DNA of 35,781 nucleotides from CBCXVS01 sp965178525 (GTDB taxonomy: Bacteria > Tectomicrobia > Entotheonellia > Entotheonellales > Entotheonellaceae). Positions 17,063-25,861 of this stretch are shown here, piece after piece (position 1 is the stretch's first letter; the number at the start of each line of letters is the position of its first letter). The notes under the pieces were generated by a model. The model saw only the letters and a list, made by a program, of their open reading frames with translations. It searched no databases and was not told where the DNA came from. The stretch is taken from contig CBCXVS010000034.1 of assembly GCA_965178525.1 (NCBI GenBank), forward strand, positions 1 through 35,781. The letters run 5' to 3'. The translations under genes and the position numbers were made by a program.

Positions 17063-18491
17063 ATGAATCAAACCGATATTCCATGGCTGTCCGCTCTGCA
17101 GCTTGCCGATTGCATCAAGTCTCGGGACGTCTCTCCGGTGCAGGCAACTGAGGCGTACTTAGACCGCATTCAACACGTGGATGCGCAACTCCACGCCTAC
17201 ATCACAGTATGCCCGGACGAAGCCCTGAACGCGGCGCGGCAGGCAGAGCGCGAGATCGTCGCCGGCCGTTATCTCGGGCCGATGCACGGCATTCCTGTGG
17301 CCGTGAAGGACCAGATGCTCACCCAAGGGATTCGGACGACCAACGGCTCGTCCATCCTGAAGGATTTGATCCCCGATGAAGACGCCACGGTGATCGCCAA
17401 TTTGAAGGCCAACGGCGCCGTCTTGCTGGGCAAGCTCAACATGAGCGAGTACGCCAGCGGCGATGCCTTTCACCATCCATATGGCCGCCCGCGCAATCCC
17501 TGGGATTTGTCGCGCAACCCGGGCACGTCGAGCAGCGGCTCCGGCGCCGCAACGGCCGCCGGGCTTTGCGCCACGTCGCTGGGTGAAGACACGGGCGGCT
17601 CGATCCGGGGACCGGCGACGTGTTGCGGCCTGGTGGGCCTGCGCCCGAGCTGGGGGCGGGTGAGCCGCTACGGCGTCTTCGGGGCCTGTTGGTCCATGGA
17701 TACAGTTGGTCCCATCTCGCGCACCACGGCGGATTGCGCCATGACGTTGGGCGCGATTGCCGGTTATGATGGCAACGACCCCTCGACCTAGCCGGCGCCC
17801 GTACCCGACTATCTAGCGGCCTTGACCGGCGATATTCGGGACGTCAACGTGGGCGTCATCCGAGACCGCATTGAAACCGACGTCGTGGAGCCCGAGATTC
17901 AAACTGCGGTTCTCAACGCCATCTCTGTGCTGGGCCGGTTGGGCGCGCGTCCAAGACGTCTCGATCCCACTCATGGCTGATGCCGCGGCCATCTACAGCG
18001 CTATTGCCATGACGGATATCGCGGCGCTGAACCGCCAGGCGATACACGCACATCTCGCCGAATACGATTATAACAACCAGGTGCGCTTGCTGGCGGGCAG
18101 CATCTTGCCGGCACAGGCGTATCAAAAAGCGCTGCGGTTGCGGCAGGTGTTGCGCCAGCAGATTCTCGACGCGCTAGACCGTGTCGATGTCTTGGTCATG
18201 CCAACGGCGTGCACACCAGCGCCGCTCCTGCCGGAGCAGGCCGGCATCCCGAGTAAGCAGGCGATTCTCGATGACTACGCGGGGCGGCGAACGTTTACGG
18301 TTCCCTTTAGCCTGGCGAATGTTCCGGCGCTGTCGGTCCCCTGTGGCTTCACGGCCCAACGGTTGCCCATTGGGCTGCAGATGGCCGGCAAACCGTTTGC
18401 CGAGGAGATGCTGCTGCGCGTCGCGCATGCCTACGAACAGGCCACCGATTGGCATACGCAACGACCTCCGAATCTTGTTGCAGAACCGTGA
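17063..18491 (+). pseudogene. amidase-signature hydrolase, broken by TAG and a frameshift
   Basis: This is an amidase-signature family enzyme (AtzE/GatA-like). The first 242 codons contain the catalytic Lys in GIPVAVKD, the cis-Ser glycine-rich region GTSSSGSGAATAAG and the nucleophile Ser in DTGGSIRGPA, so the Ser-cisSer-Lys triad is present. A TAG at 17789-17791 then interrupts the frame, which continues PAPVPDYLAALTGDIRDVNVGV. Near 17945-17953 one extra base in GGGCGCGCGT forces a frame change, after which VQDVSIPLMADAAAI and the typical C-terminal DVLVMPTACTPAP and GFTAQRLPIGLQMAGKPFAE follow to 18491. The total length is a multiple of three plus one, agreeing with a single inserted base. 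Restored length is about 475 residues. As read, the product ends after the catalytic core. Confidence 0.85.
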
Positions 18492-18545
18492 AAGGAGTCG
18501 TCATGCCGCGCCTGTGGCGCCCGGAATGAGGAAAAACGTCTTTTA

Positions 18546-18573
18546 CTCAGTCCTCAGTCCTCAGTCCTCAGTC
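18546..18573. repeat. four tandem copies of a 7-bp unit (CTCAGTC)
   Basis: CTCAGTC is repeated four times without change just upstream of the SDR gene, followed by a T-run and then the AGGAG ribosome site at 18583-18588. It sits between the amidase and SDR frames and could be a slippage-prone spacer that changes promoter geometry, though nothing shows that it is variable. Confidence 0.75.
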
Positions 18574-18597
18574 CTTTTTTCATAGGAGCAGGCCGCC

Positions 18598-19360
18598 ATG
18601 CCGGATTTAACCGTAGACCTCACGGGAAAGGGTGTCATTGTCACGGCTGCTGGGGGCAAGTATCGGGTCGGCATGCGCGCTCGCTTTGGCGCGCTGTGGG
18701 GCCTTGCTGGCGTTAAACGATATCGATATCGAGGCTCTGGAGCGGACGGCGGAGCGGGTGCGCGATATGGGCGGATCGGTCACCCGGCTTCCGGGAGATG
18801 TGAGCGATTACGATCGGGTGCAACACATGGCCAGCCAGGCCATACAAGACTTAGGCAATATCTTCGGACTCGTCAATATCGCCGGCGAGTCGATGCCCAA
18901 GCATATTCTGGACATGACGCCGGCGGAGTGGGCCAGCACTTGGAATATCAACGTGACCTCACTCTTCAATTGGGCCCATGCTGTCTTGCCCCACATGCTC
19001 GCCTCCGAGCAGGGCGGACGCATCATCAACAATTCGTCTGTCTCGGGGAAACAAGGCGGCGACGAAAATTCCGTCAGTCGCGGCGCCTACGCCGCGGCCA
19101 AGGCGGGCGTGTTAGGGTTCACGCGCGGGCTGGCGCGCGAAGTGGCGCCGAACGTCACGGTGAACGCCATTTCTCCGGGGCTGGTGCTGAACCCGCGAAC
19201 CACGGCTTTATACGAAGCCAAGCCGAATATGCTCGAGCGCTATCCCATGCAGCGGCCTGGGGAAGGCGCTGATATTGCGAAGGCGGTGATCTATTTCATG
19301 GCTGCGGACTGGGTGACCGGGGAGGTGACGGACGTCAACGGCGGGTATTTTATTGACTAG
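18598..19360 (+). pseudogene. short-chain dehydrogenase/reductase with a one-base G-run insertion
   Basis: Translation from ATG 18598 (AGGAG upstream) reads MPDLTVDLTGKGVIVTAAGG, then loses frame. Removing one G from the five-G run at 18652-18656 restores TAAGASIGSACALALARCG, the NAD(P)-binding TGxxxGIG-type loop, and the frame stays open to TAG 19358-19360. The catalytic tetrad is visible: Asn in NIAG/N-x-TS, Ser in NNSSVSG, and Tyr-x-x-x-Lys in GAYAAAKAG. The C-terminus NGGYFID is standard. Restored length is 253 residues, typical for classical SDRs (FabG-like). As it stands the cofactor loop and body are in different frames; a homopolymer error is a serious alternative to real decay. It follows the amidase and may belong to the same catabolic unit. 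Confidence 0.82.
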
Positions 19361-19381
19361 CCGCTTACGGGTTATGCTCAC

Positions 19382-19903
19382 TTAGCCACCGGGACGCGCC
19401 ATCACATAAACTCGATCAGGGTGGGTATAGCCTTCAAACATCACGTCTTTTTCATCATGCATACCGACTTTCTCGGCGACGCGGATCGAGGCGGCATTCT
19501 GAGGATCGATCATCGCGATGAGTCGCGGTAAGCGTAGAATGTTAAATCCATAATCGCGGACGGCCAAAACGGCTTCGGTGGCGTATCCCTGCCCCCAGAA
19601 AGCCCGAGCCAATCGATATCCTATCTCGATCTCAGGCTGCCCACACGCATCCGGAAAGTAGAATAAGCCACAATACCCCATCGTCTCTCGACGGCTCTTT
19701 TCAACCACGGCCCAGGGACCGAAACCCCACTTCTGATAGCCGCTTTCAATCCACCCGCGCAACCAGTCCCGCACCCACGCCTCAGTTTGTACGCCGTCTC
19801 CATAACGCATCACGTCAGCGTCACCAAAAACACGGTACATCGCCTGGTCATCCAAGCGGTGAAAATGGCGAAGAATGAGTCTCTCGGTTTCTAAAATGAC
19901 CAT
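19382..19903 (-). CDS. GNAT family N-acetyltransferase (RimJ/RimL-like)
   Basis: The 173-residue product transfers an acetyl group from acetyl-CoA to an amine. It starts with the RimJ-type strand ETERLILRHFHRLDDQAMYRVFGD, has the acetyl-CoA binding strand EIEIGYRLARAFWGQGYATEAVLAV (Q-x-x-G-x-A form), and the C-terminal PRLIAMIDPQNAASIRVAEKVGM motif typical of protein or antibiotic-type acetyltransferases with alanine-acetylating relatives. Length and motifs are complete. It is convergent with the SDR gene. The acceptor substrate is not predictable. Confidence 0.88.
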   Translation of the reverse strand: MVILETERLILRHFHRLDDQAMYRVFGDADVMRYGDGVQTEAWVRDWLRGWIESGYQKWGFGPWAVVEKSRRETMGYCGLFYFPDACGQPEIEIGYRLARAFWGQGYATEAVLAVRDYGFNILRLPRLIAMIDPQNAASIRVAEKVGMHDEKDVMFEGYTHPDRVYVMARPGG

Positions 19904-20243
19904 ATGACGAATGCTCTGCGACAGCTAGAATCATTCCATCTGCTCAAGTTTTCCTTACGTCCCCACCTTCTGCCCGACGGCTCCGAATTTTAGGGCGGCC
20001 AGGCGATGTCGGTCAAGCGGAATGGGAGGGTGCGATGCCTTCATGAAACCTTCGTCTCAGGTCCCTGATTCGTGGTGGACGCCTTGCGATGAGGGCGTGA
20101 TGCAGGTACGATGGAGCCGGTTATTGCCCTTGAACGTCCTCTGGCTGGCGACGTTGACGCTGGTCCGAACAACGGCGGCGCTTGACGGCAGATGTCCTAC
20201 CGGCGTCTCGCTCGTCAATCGCGCCGCAAACAGGAACAGGACC
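19904..20243. other. intergenic region upstream of the CoxL-like gene
   Basis: About 340 bp between divergent genes. A frame from ATG 20022 runs in phase into the CoxL-like gene and would add 74 residues, including a hydrophobic stretch (LLPLNVLWLATLTLV). This lacks similarity to the family and is not preceded by a good ribosome site. I see no RNA gene or repeat. Confidence 0.4.
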
Positions 20244-22517
20244 ATGAGCGCCTACATCGGTCAGTCGTTGAAGCGATTTGAAGATCCACGCCTATTAAAG
20301 GGCCAAGGAACTTTCGTCGACGATATGCAACTGCCGGAGATGCTGCATGCCATCGTGGTGCGCAGTCCGCATGCGCATGCGCGTATGCTGTCCATTGACA
20401 CCGCGCCAGCGCGTGCGTTGCCCGGTGTGGTCAGCGTGTTGACGGCCAACGAACTCGCCGGGAAAGTCCGCGATATTCCGCGCCGAGTGGTCGCCGACCT
20501 GGATGGCGTCACGGTTCCGGAGCATCCGGTGCTGGCTGGCGACCGCGCCTGTTATGTGGGCCAGCCCGTGGCCGTGGTGGTGGCCGAGACGCGTGCCTTG
20601 GCGGAAGACGCCGCCGATCAGCTCCGGGTTGCGTACGATCCCCTGCCGCCGGTGCTGGACTTGCGCCCGGCTGCGGCGAATGCATCCATGCTGCTGCACG
20701 ACGCGATGGGTACCAATATCGCACTGCGCGTCCAATTTGGGCGGGGCGATGTTGACGCCACATTCGCCAAGGCCGATCGGATTGTGCGAGGCCGCTATGA
20801 GGTGCCGCGAATTTCCCCGGCGCCGATGGAATGCCGGGGGCTGCTGGCGCAGTACCATGCCCAGGAACACAGCTTGACCTTGTGGACGTCGACCCAGGTG
20901 CCCCACAAGGTCAAACGCTTTTTGGTGCAAACCCTCGTCCAACCGCTGCGCCATCTGCGCGTGATCGCGCCGGATGTCGGCGGCGGATTCGGCCAAAAAG
21001 TGGAGATTTGGCCGGAGGATGTGGCCTGCAGCTACCTCGCCATGAGCCTCCATCGGCCCATCAAGTGGATCGAGTCGCGGCGGGAAAATATGCTGGCCTA
21101 CCACGGCCGGGGCTATTGCGCCGAGATGGAGGCGGCGGTCAGGCAAGATGGCACGATTTTGGGCCTGCGCGGCCGCATTCTCGCCGATCTGGGTGCGTAT
21201 TCGCTCAACGCGACGCCGGGGCCGCCGGTGAACGCCGCCAAACGCGTGGCCGGTCCCTATGCGATTGCCGATATGGATGTGGAATGTTTGGGCGTCATGA
21301 CGAACAAACCCCCCACCGGCCCGTATCGCGGTGCCGGCGGCCCGGAGGGGGCGTTTTTTATGGAGCGCACTGTGGATCTCATTGCGCGGGAATTGGACCT
21401 CGATCCGGCGGAAGTGCGGCGGCGCAACTTCGTCCCGGCGGATGCCTTTCCCTATACCACGGGCACCGGATTAACCTACAATTCCGGGCAGTTCGAGGCG
21501 GCTTTCGCGCGCGCCTTAGAGCTGGCCGATTATGACGGCGTGCGGCAACAGCAGCGCCAGCGACGCGAGGGGGAGGCGAGGCTTGGCGTGGGCATGGCCA
21601 CGGTGGTGAAAGCGTCCGGCGGTCAGGGCGAGATGCTCAAAAGCCACGCCCGCGTGCGGGTCGAGCCCTGCGGCGAGGTCCAGGTCTACACCGAGGTGTC
21701 GCCCCATGGGCAGGGCACGGCCACGACGTTTTCGCAGATTGTGGCTGATACCTTGGGCATTCCGCCCGAGACCGTGCACATCCTCCATGGCGATACCGAC
21801 ATGTTGCCCGATGGGCAGGGCACGTTCGCCAGCCGGGGGCTGTCTGCCGGCGGTTCGGCCATGTATGAAGCCCTGCAGCAGGTGCGCGAGAATCTGTCGC
21901 ACGTGGCGGCAGAGCGTCTGGGCTGTTCGCCGCAGGCCATTGCGTTCCGCGATGGCACCTTGGTCAATACCGGCAACCCGGCGCAAGCTCTGCCGTTTCA
22001 GGAAGCGGCGGCGGCCTCGGCATCCGGCCTAGAGTGTCAGGTGGGGTTTGAGTTGCCCAACAACCCGTTCGGATTTGCCGCCCATGTGGTGGTCGTGGAG
22101 GTGGATGCGGACACCGGGGCGATACGCTTGCGGCACTATGCGTCGGTGCATGACAGCGGCCGCATTATCAATCCGAAGTTGTTAGAAGGACAGGTCTACG
22201 GCGCCATCGCCCAGGGGTTGGGCCAAGCCATCGGCGAGGTCATGCATTACAGCCGTGAGGGTCAGCCCCTGAGCGGCAGTTTTCTAGATTATGTCATGCC
22301 GCGCGCCAATCATACCGTGCCGCTTCTGGCGGAGACGATGGAGACGCCATCGCCGACCAATCCGTTGGGGCTCAAAGGGGTGGGAGAACTGCCGACGGTC
22401 GCCTGTCCGGTCGCGGTCGTGAACGCGGTGTTGGACGCGCTAAGCCACACAACGGTGCGCCATCTCGATGCGCCGCTGACGCATGAAAAAATTTGGCGGG
22501 CGTTGCAGCAAACGTAA
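20244..22517 (+). CDS. CoxL/xanthine dehydrogenase-type molybdopterin hydroxylase large subunit
   Basis: The 757-residue product is a molybdenum-cytosine-dinucleotide hydroxylase large subunit. It begins MSAYIGQSLKRFEDPRLLKGQGTFVDD, the standard opening, which is why I prefer ATG 20244 (AGGA upstream). Further landmarks are LHAIVVRSPHAHARM, the cofactor loop DVGGGFGQK (about residue 250), the active-site loop GPYRGAGGPEGAFF, and the catalytic Glu in GLKGVGELP near the end. The loop differs from the AYRCSFR of true CO dehydrogenase form I and resembles form II, whose substrates are various aldehydes, purines or heterocycles. The medium (FAD) and small (2Fe-2S) subunit genes are not adjacent, so it is an orphan here or its partners lie elsewhere. 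Confidence 0.9.
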   Translation: MSAYIGQSLKRFEDPRLLKGQGTFVDDMQLPEMLHAIVVRSPHAHARMLSIDTAPARALPGVVSVLTANELAGKVRDIPRRVVADLDGVTVPEHPVLAGDRACYVGQPVAVVVAETRALAEDAADQLRVAYDPLPPVLDLRPAAANASMLLHDAMGTNIALRVQFGRGDVDATFAKADRIVRGRYEVPRISPAPMECRGLLAQYHAQEHSLTLWTSTQVPHKVKRFLVQTLVQPLRHLRVIAPDVGGGFGQKVEIWPEDVACSYLAMSLHRPIKWIESRRENMLAYHGRGYCAEMEAAVRQDGTILGLRGRILADLGAYSLNATPGPPVNAAKRVAGPYAIADMDVECLGVMTNKPPTGPYRGAGGPEGAFFMERTVDLIARELDLDPAEVRRRNFVPADAFPYTTGTGLTYNSGQFEAAFARALELADYDGVRQQQRQRREGEARLGVGMATVVKASGGQGEMLKSHARVRVEPCGEVQVYTEVSPHGQGTATTFSQIVADTLGIPPETVHILHGDTDMLPDGQGTFASRGLSAGGSAMYEALQQVRENLSHVAAERLGCSPQAIAFRDGTLVNTGNPAQALPFQEAAAASASGLECQVGFELPNNPFGFAAHVVVVEVDADTGAIRLRHYASVHDSGRIINPKLLEGQVYGAIAQGLGQAIGEVMHYSREGQPLSGSFLDYVMPRANHTVPLLAETMETPSPTNPLGLKGVGELPTVACPVAVVNAVLDALSHTTVRHLDAPLTHEKIWRALQQT

Positions 22518-22594
22518 ATCCAATGGACCCAAGGAAAAACCGGCTTGACGGATGCGATGCATTAGGTTCAAGACCCGTTTCTTCCCTGCCTGTC

Positions 22595-23368
22595 CTACGG
22601 TTCATCGAACTCGATACCGCGTTCTCGCAGCAGGGCTGCCAAGCGCTCAGCGCGTTGGCGCTCCTGCTCGGCGCGTTGGTGTTCCTGCTCGGCGCGTTGG
22701 CGTTCCTGCTCGGCTCTTTCTTCTCCGGTGAGCAGGAGATTCCCCTCGTGGTCCCACCAGCGCAACCAGGAGAGTTCGACATTCTGATAGCGCCCTTTCC
22801 AAAGACCTAACTCGACCTGCAAGGGCGCCACTTCATAGTGGCCGCGTTCATTTGCGGGCAACAGCTGGAACTGGGTACCCATGAGCAGATACAGGTCGAC
22901 ACTTTCAGTCCGCACGTCGTAAATGCCATAGTAAGCCGGGCGAATCACCCGTTCATAGATCCAGAATTTCCCCTGCCGGGGCGTTTGATCCCGCTCTTCG
23001 CTACCATCTCCGGATACGAATTCCAGGATGATGAGCGGGGAGATCAGTTCTCGCCACAAGACATACGAACGGCGGAAGGCGCCATCTAAGTCCGGCGGTA
23101 CGTCCGGGACGTAGAACCAGTCCGGCGCTTCCGCCCCGCGCTCCGGGGGATCCGTTTCTCGCCAGTAGATCCCGCTGTCTTGCCCAATGCAATACTGGCT
23201 ATCGGGATGGCGTTGGCGCAAGACCGGTTGGATGGAATCCGTCAACAGAATACTCTGGGGGTGCTCTTGGAAGTTCTTCACAAACGTGCCATCTGATTCG
23301 GGTAGTTGCGTGTGATCCGGAAAAGGTTTCGGCTTCTGTTCGGATGGAAGGGGGGTAGCCATGGCCAT
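22595..23368 (-). CDS. Uma2 family (PD-(D/E)XK-like) protein with heptad-repeat tail
   Basis: The 257-residue product has a Uma2/DUF820 restriction-endonuclease-like core. The APDWFYVPDVP strand carries the Asp, followed by SPLIILEFVSGDGSEERDQTP with the Glu, and KFWIYERVIRPAYYGIYDV. It ends in a charged coiled coil built from 7-residue units (EQERQRA) encoded by three 21-bp DNA repeats, then RLAALLRERGIEFDEP. This architecture is common in cyanobacteria and other multi-copy Uma2 genomes; the biochemical role of Uma2 proteins is not established. Its ATG lies just after an ATGGCC start at 23368. It is convergent with the CoxL-like gene. Confidence 0.85.
   Translation of the reverse strand: MAMATPLPSEQKPKPFPDHTQLPESDGTFVKNFQEHPQSILLTDSIQPVLRQRHPDSQYCIGQDSGIYWRETDPPERGAEAPDWFYVPDVPPDLDGAFRRSYVLWRELISPLIILEFVSGDGSEERDQTPRQGKFWIYERVIRPAYYGIYDVRTESVDLYLLMGTQFQLLPANERGHYEVAPLQVELGLWKGRYQNVELSWLRWWDHEGNLLLTGEERAEQERQRAEQEHQRAEQERQRAERLAALLRERGIEFDEP
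22650..22712. repeat. three tandem 21-bp repeats encoding the coiled-coil tail of the Uma2 protein
   Basis: Units begin at 22650, 22671 and 22692 and differ at only two or three positions. Each encodes one heptad (EQ-x-RQRAEQ-type). The near identity at DNA level points to recent expansion by slippage. Confidence 0.85.
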
Positions 23369-23578
23369 TCCTGATGTTCAGGTTGCAGCTCTGTGGGTTA
23401 CGACCGCGCCTTGAGGATAGAAATTTGACGTGAGTTTTGCAAGCTGACGGTGCTGCAGAAACGAGAGGCGGCGTATGCTATGATAGCCCCTTCATGCGAA
23501 GCGGATCATCAGGCGGCGCCGGTATGAGCAAGCCACGCATGACGCGGCACGTTCCGCGCCGTGCGAGGAGGGGGAAGG

Positions 23579-24277
23579 ATGTTTCAGGTTCTCGATACGG
23601 CCACGCTGTTGCGGCTTTTGGACGCAGCTCCGGAGGCGGTTTTCCATACCATTGAGACCGGCGGATGGAGTGGATGTGTATGGCCTGGGCACCCCGAGTG
23701 GGAGCTGCACGAAGCGTGTGCCCAGATTCGCGCCTTGGCCTTGCATTATGTGACCGTCCGCCATCCGGCAGCGGATCGACAGCACGGCGAGACCATAGCG
23801 CAGATTCTCGCCAGTCAGGCTTGTCCCCAGGGCGGCGCGGCCCATCTGGAGGCCGAGCCCCGGGTGCACCAGGCGATGCTATGGCTGTGGGCCGTGGCTG
23901 GAGGGCCATCGGCTTCGGAGCTGTCTAATCGTGTCAGGCCGGCACCGATCCCGGGTGGCGATCCGGCCGCTTTTACCACGGCATCCCTAGCGCTGCTAGA
24001 GACCCTCATCTTTACGGGAGAAGGCGGGGCACAGGAAGTCGCCATGACCTTTTTGCAGCGTCATCACGGTGCGCGTGCGCAGCGCGCCGTGGAACTCGTG
24101 GATGCGCTCAGCCGCGAGGAGACGGCACGGACCGTCGATGCGGAGGTTACTTGTACGGCCTGTGGGGCCGAGGGGCTGGAGCTGTGGTACAGCGGGCAGA
24201 CGTGGGGCGAGACCTTGTGCGAACCGTGCTATGAGGCGCGGGTAAGTCAGGGGCAGGCCCGCCCGCAGGATCGGTGA
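23579..24277 (+). CDS. unrecognised protein with C-terminal zinc ribbon
   Basis: I do not recognise the family. The ATG at 23579 is preceded by a strong GAGGAGGGGGAAGG ribosome site, making 232 residues. The N-terminal two-thirds is helical and Ala/Leu-rich (TLLRLLDAAPEAVFHTIE, LHEACAQIRALALHYV, LHEAC). The C-terminal third has a four-cysteine cluster: CTACGAEGL at about residue 188 and LCEPCYEA at about 217, typical of a treble-clef or zinc-ribbon knuckle pair. It may bind nucleic acid or act as a partner protein; nothing in the neighbourhood fixes its role. Confidence 0.7.
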   Translation: MFQVLDTATLLRLLDAAPEAVFHTIETGGWSGCVWPGHPEWELHEACAQIRALALHYVTVRHPAADRQHGETIAQILASQACPQGGAAHLEAEPRVHQAMLWLWAVAGGPSASELSNRVRPAPIPGGDPAAFTTASLALLETLIFTGEGGAQEVAMTFLQRHHGARAQRAVELVDALSREETARTVDAEVTCTACGAEGLELWYSGQTWGETLCEPCYEARVSQGQARPQDR

Positions 24278-24322
24278 CAAGGAAACGGTCGTTCCCGAAA
24301 ACGGTATGGTAAGGAGCGTGTC

Positions 24323-24394
24323 GTGCTACTGTTGACGGGCTATTCCGACTCATTCTCTGTGGTGCCGGGCGAAACGATTGCCTTGGGTCATGGC
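24323..24394 (+). pseudogene. 5' remnant of an N,N-dimethylformamidase-like large subunit gene
   Basis: After an AAGGAG site, a GTG at 24323 begins LLLTGYSDSFSVVPGETIALG. The GYSD-x-x-SV-x-PGETI pattern matches the N-terminus of N,N-dimethylformamidase beta-subunit/LamG-type proteins as I know them. Similarity stops after about 20 codons and the sequence then runs into the 3' end of the convergent acyl-CoA dehydrogenase gene, so this is a truncated gene with an intact translation start. Only about 20 residues support the call. Confidence 0.45.
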
Positions 24395-24411
24395 GTCGTT
24401 GCCGTCTGGGG

Positions 24412-25641
24412 TTATGGCGACGCTGACTTCTTGACCCGCAGCGCGCTTTTCCAGGCTTCCTCAGTGGCGATGTCCTGCGTCCATGGCCGCATCACCGCCG
24501 CCGCGCGCGCGTCGCGGGCGTATCGCTCCAGCGGAAAGCGCTTCAATATAGCCCGCCCGCCACAGACCCGGATCGCCTCTTGCGTCACGTCCACCACGGC
24601 GCGTTGCACTGTCACATGCGCCGCGCGCGCCCGTTGGATCACCTCCTCGTTCGGCTTCAGGCCAGATTCCGATATCGACCGATAGAACAGGGCCCGGGCC
24701 GCTTCAATCTTGAATGGCATCTCCGCCACCGCATGCCCTTTTTCCGGACTGATGCCACCTTTTGCCGGAGCGCCCTCGAGGTCACCCGTGAGATAGGCCA
24801 CTGCGTCGTCATAGGCCCGCTGCATCAATCCAAGGAACGTCGCCGAAAACGTCAACGGCCCATGGGCGGAAGAGAGAAAGAGCGCACCGAACATACCGGA
24901 CGGCAGGATGTCGCCATCATCCGGCACAAACACGTTTTCCAGCACCATGTCACGGCTCACCGTGGCACGCATCCCAAGCGCATCCCAAGCGCCTTGGAAC
25001 GTGACGCCGGTGGCATCTCGCGGCACTTGCAGATAGAGCGTGCGTTCGATCCACGGGGCATCGCCTTGTAAGAGAGCTGGCGTGGCATAATAGTCGGCGG
25101 CTCCCGCAAGGGACACAAAAAATTTGCGGCCATTGACGACATAGCCACCGTCGACTTTCTCCGCCGACGTGCCAAAGCGGCGCCCTCCGACCGCGAATGC
25201 CGTGTCGGTTTCGCCGAGCTCGACGGGCTCGCTGTGTGGCTGCCCGTAAAACACACCGCGTTCCACCACCTCCCGAAATTTCTGCGCCCGCAACGCATGG
25301 TGACGGGCGCGTTGCGCCTCGTTCGTCGGATGGCGATCCGCCATTTCCCCCATCATCAGCATCGTTAAGCAATGCATATTAAAGGCAAGGGCCGTCGACG
25401 CATTCCCTGTAGCGATCTGCTCGGAGACGAGACAATAGGTTTCGAAATTTGCCCCGAGTCCGCCATATTCCTCAGGTACACAAAGACCGAGGAACCCCGC
25501 GTCGCGCAGGTCCCGGTAATCATCGAAGGGAAAGGCCGCATCGCGATCAAGCTGTGCCGCACGGGGGGCGAATCGGTCTCGGGCCAGCGTTTGCGCCCGG
25601 TCGATCAGGTCACGCTGACGGGCGTTAGGTTGCATATCCAT
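24412..25641 (-). CDS. acyl-CoA dehydrogenase
   Basis: This is an FAD-dependent alpha,beta-dehydrogenase of the acyl-CoA dehydrogenase superfamily. The 409-residue product begins near MDMQPNARQRDLIDRAQ (ATG 25641), contains the N-terminal domain motif LGLCVPEEYGGLGA, the NASTALAFNMH helix, the FAD-binding middle strand region with GGYVVNGRKFFVSLA, and the C-terminal helical domain with EAIRVCGGRAILKRFPLERYARDARAA, in place of the usual GG-x-G-x-x-RDAR motif. A longer version from 25746 is not conserved. It is divergent from the GMC oxidoreductase gene and overlaps the remnant at its 3' side. Substrate chain type is not predictable. A DszC/flavin-monooxygenase-like relative is possible. Confidence 0.88.
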   Translation of the reverse strand: MDMQPNARQRDLIDRAQTLARDRFAPRAAQLDRDAAFPFDDYRDLRDAGFLGLCVPEEYGGLGANFETYCLVSEQIATGNASTALAFNMHCLTMLMMGEMADRHPTNEAQRARHHALRAQKFREVVERGVFYGQPHSEPVELGETDTAFAVGGRRFGTSAEKVDGGYVVNGRKFFVSLAGAADYYATPALLQGDAPWIERTLYLQVPRDATGVTFQGAWDALGMRATVSRDMVLENVFVPDDGDILPSGMFGALFLSSAHGPLTFSATFLGLMQRAYDDAVAYLTGDLEGAPAKGGISPEKGHAVAEMPFKIEAARALFYRSISESGLKPNEEVIQRARAAHVTVQRAVVDVTQEAIRVCGGRAILKRFPLERYARDARAAAVMRPWTQDIATEEAWKSALRVKKSASP

Positions 25642-25861
25642 GATGACGGGTGTCCTCGCCTGCTCACGGTTTGGGAAGGAGGGGCTTGTCCGCACCGATA
25701 CCTCTGTTGGAAAGTAGCACAGTTGTTGGCTGACGACCAGGCGCATACGACAAGAGACTTTTCACATCCCCCCACACGTTGTAGAATGGGCCCACGCAAG
25801 TGCGTCATGGAGACAACGAGAAGGCTTCTGTCAGACGTAGCAGAAGCAAGGGGGTACGCTG

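Noticed and set aside
16860..18491. gatC-gatA of tRNA amidotransferase
   Set aside because: The pair resembles GatC/GatA, but no gatB is adjacent and the short Pro-rich C-terminus of the small subunit fits AtzG-like proteins better.
23425..23484. Promoter with TTGACG and TATGAT before the zinc-ribbon gene
   Set aside because: The two elements are far more than 17 bases apart, so they cannot form one sigma-70 promoter.
24434..25071. Plus-strand frames across the acyl-CoA dehydrogenase
   Set aside because: They are antisense to a clearly conserved gene; only the first 20 codons upstream (24323-24394) show an independent motif.
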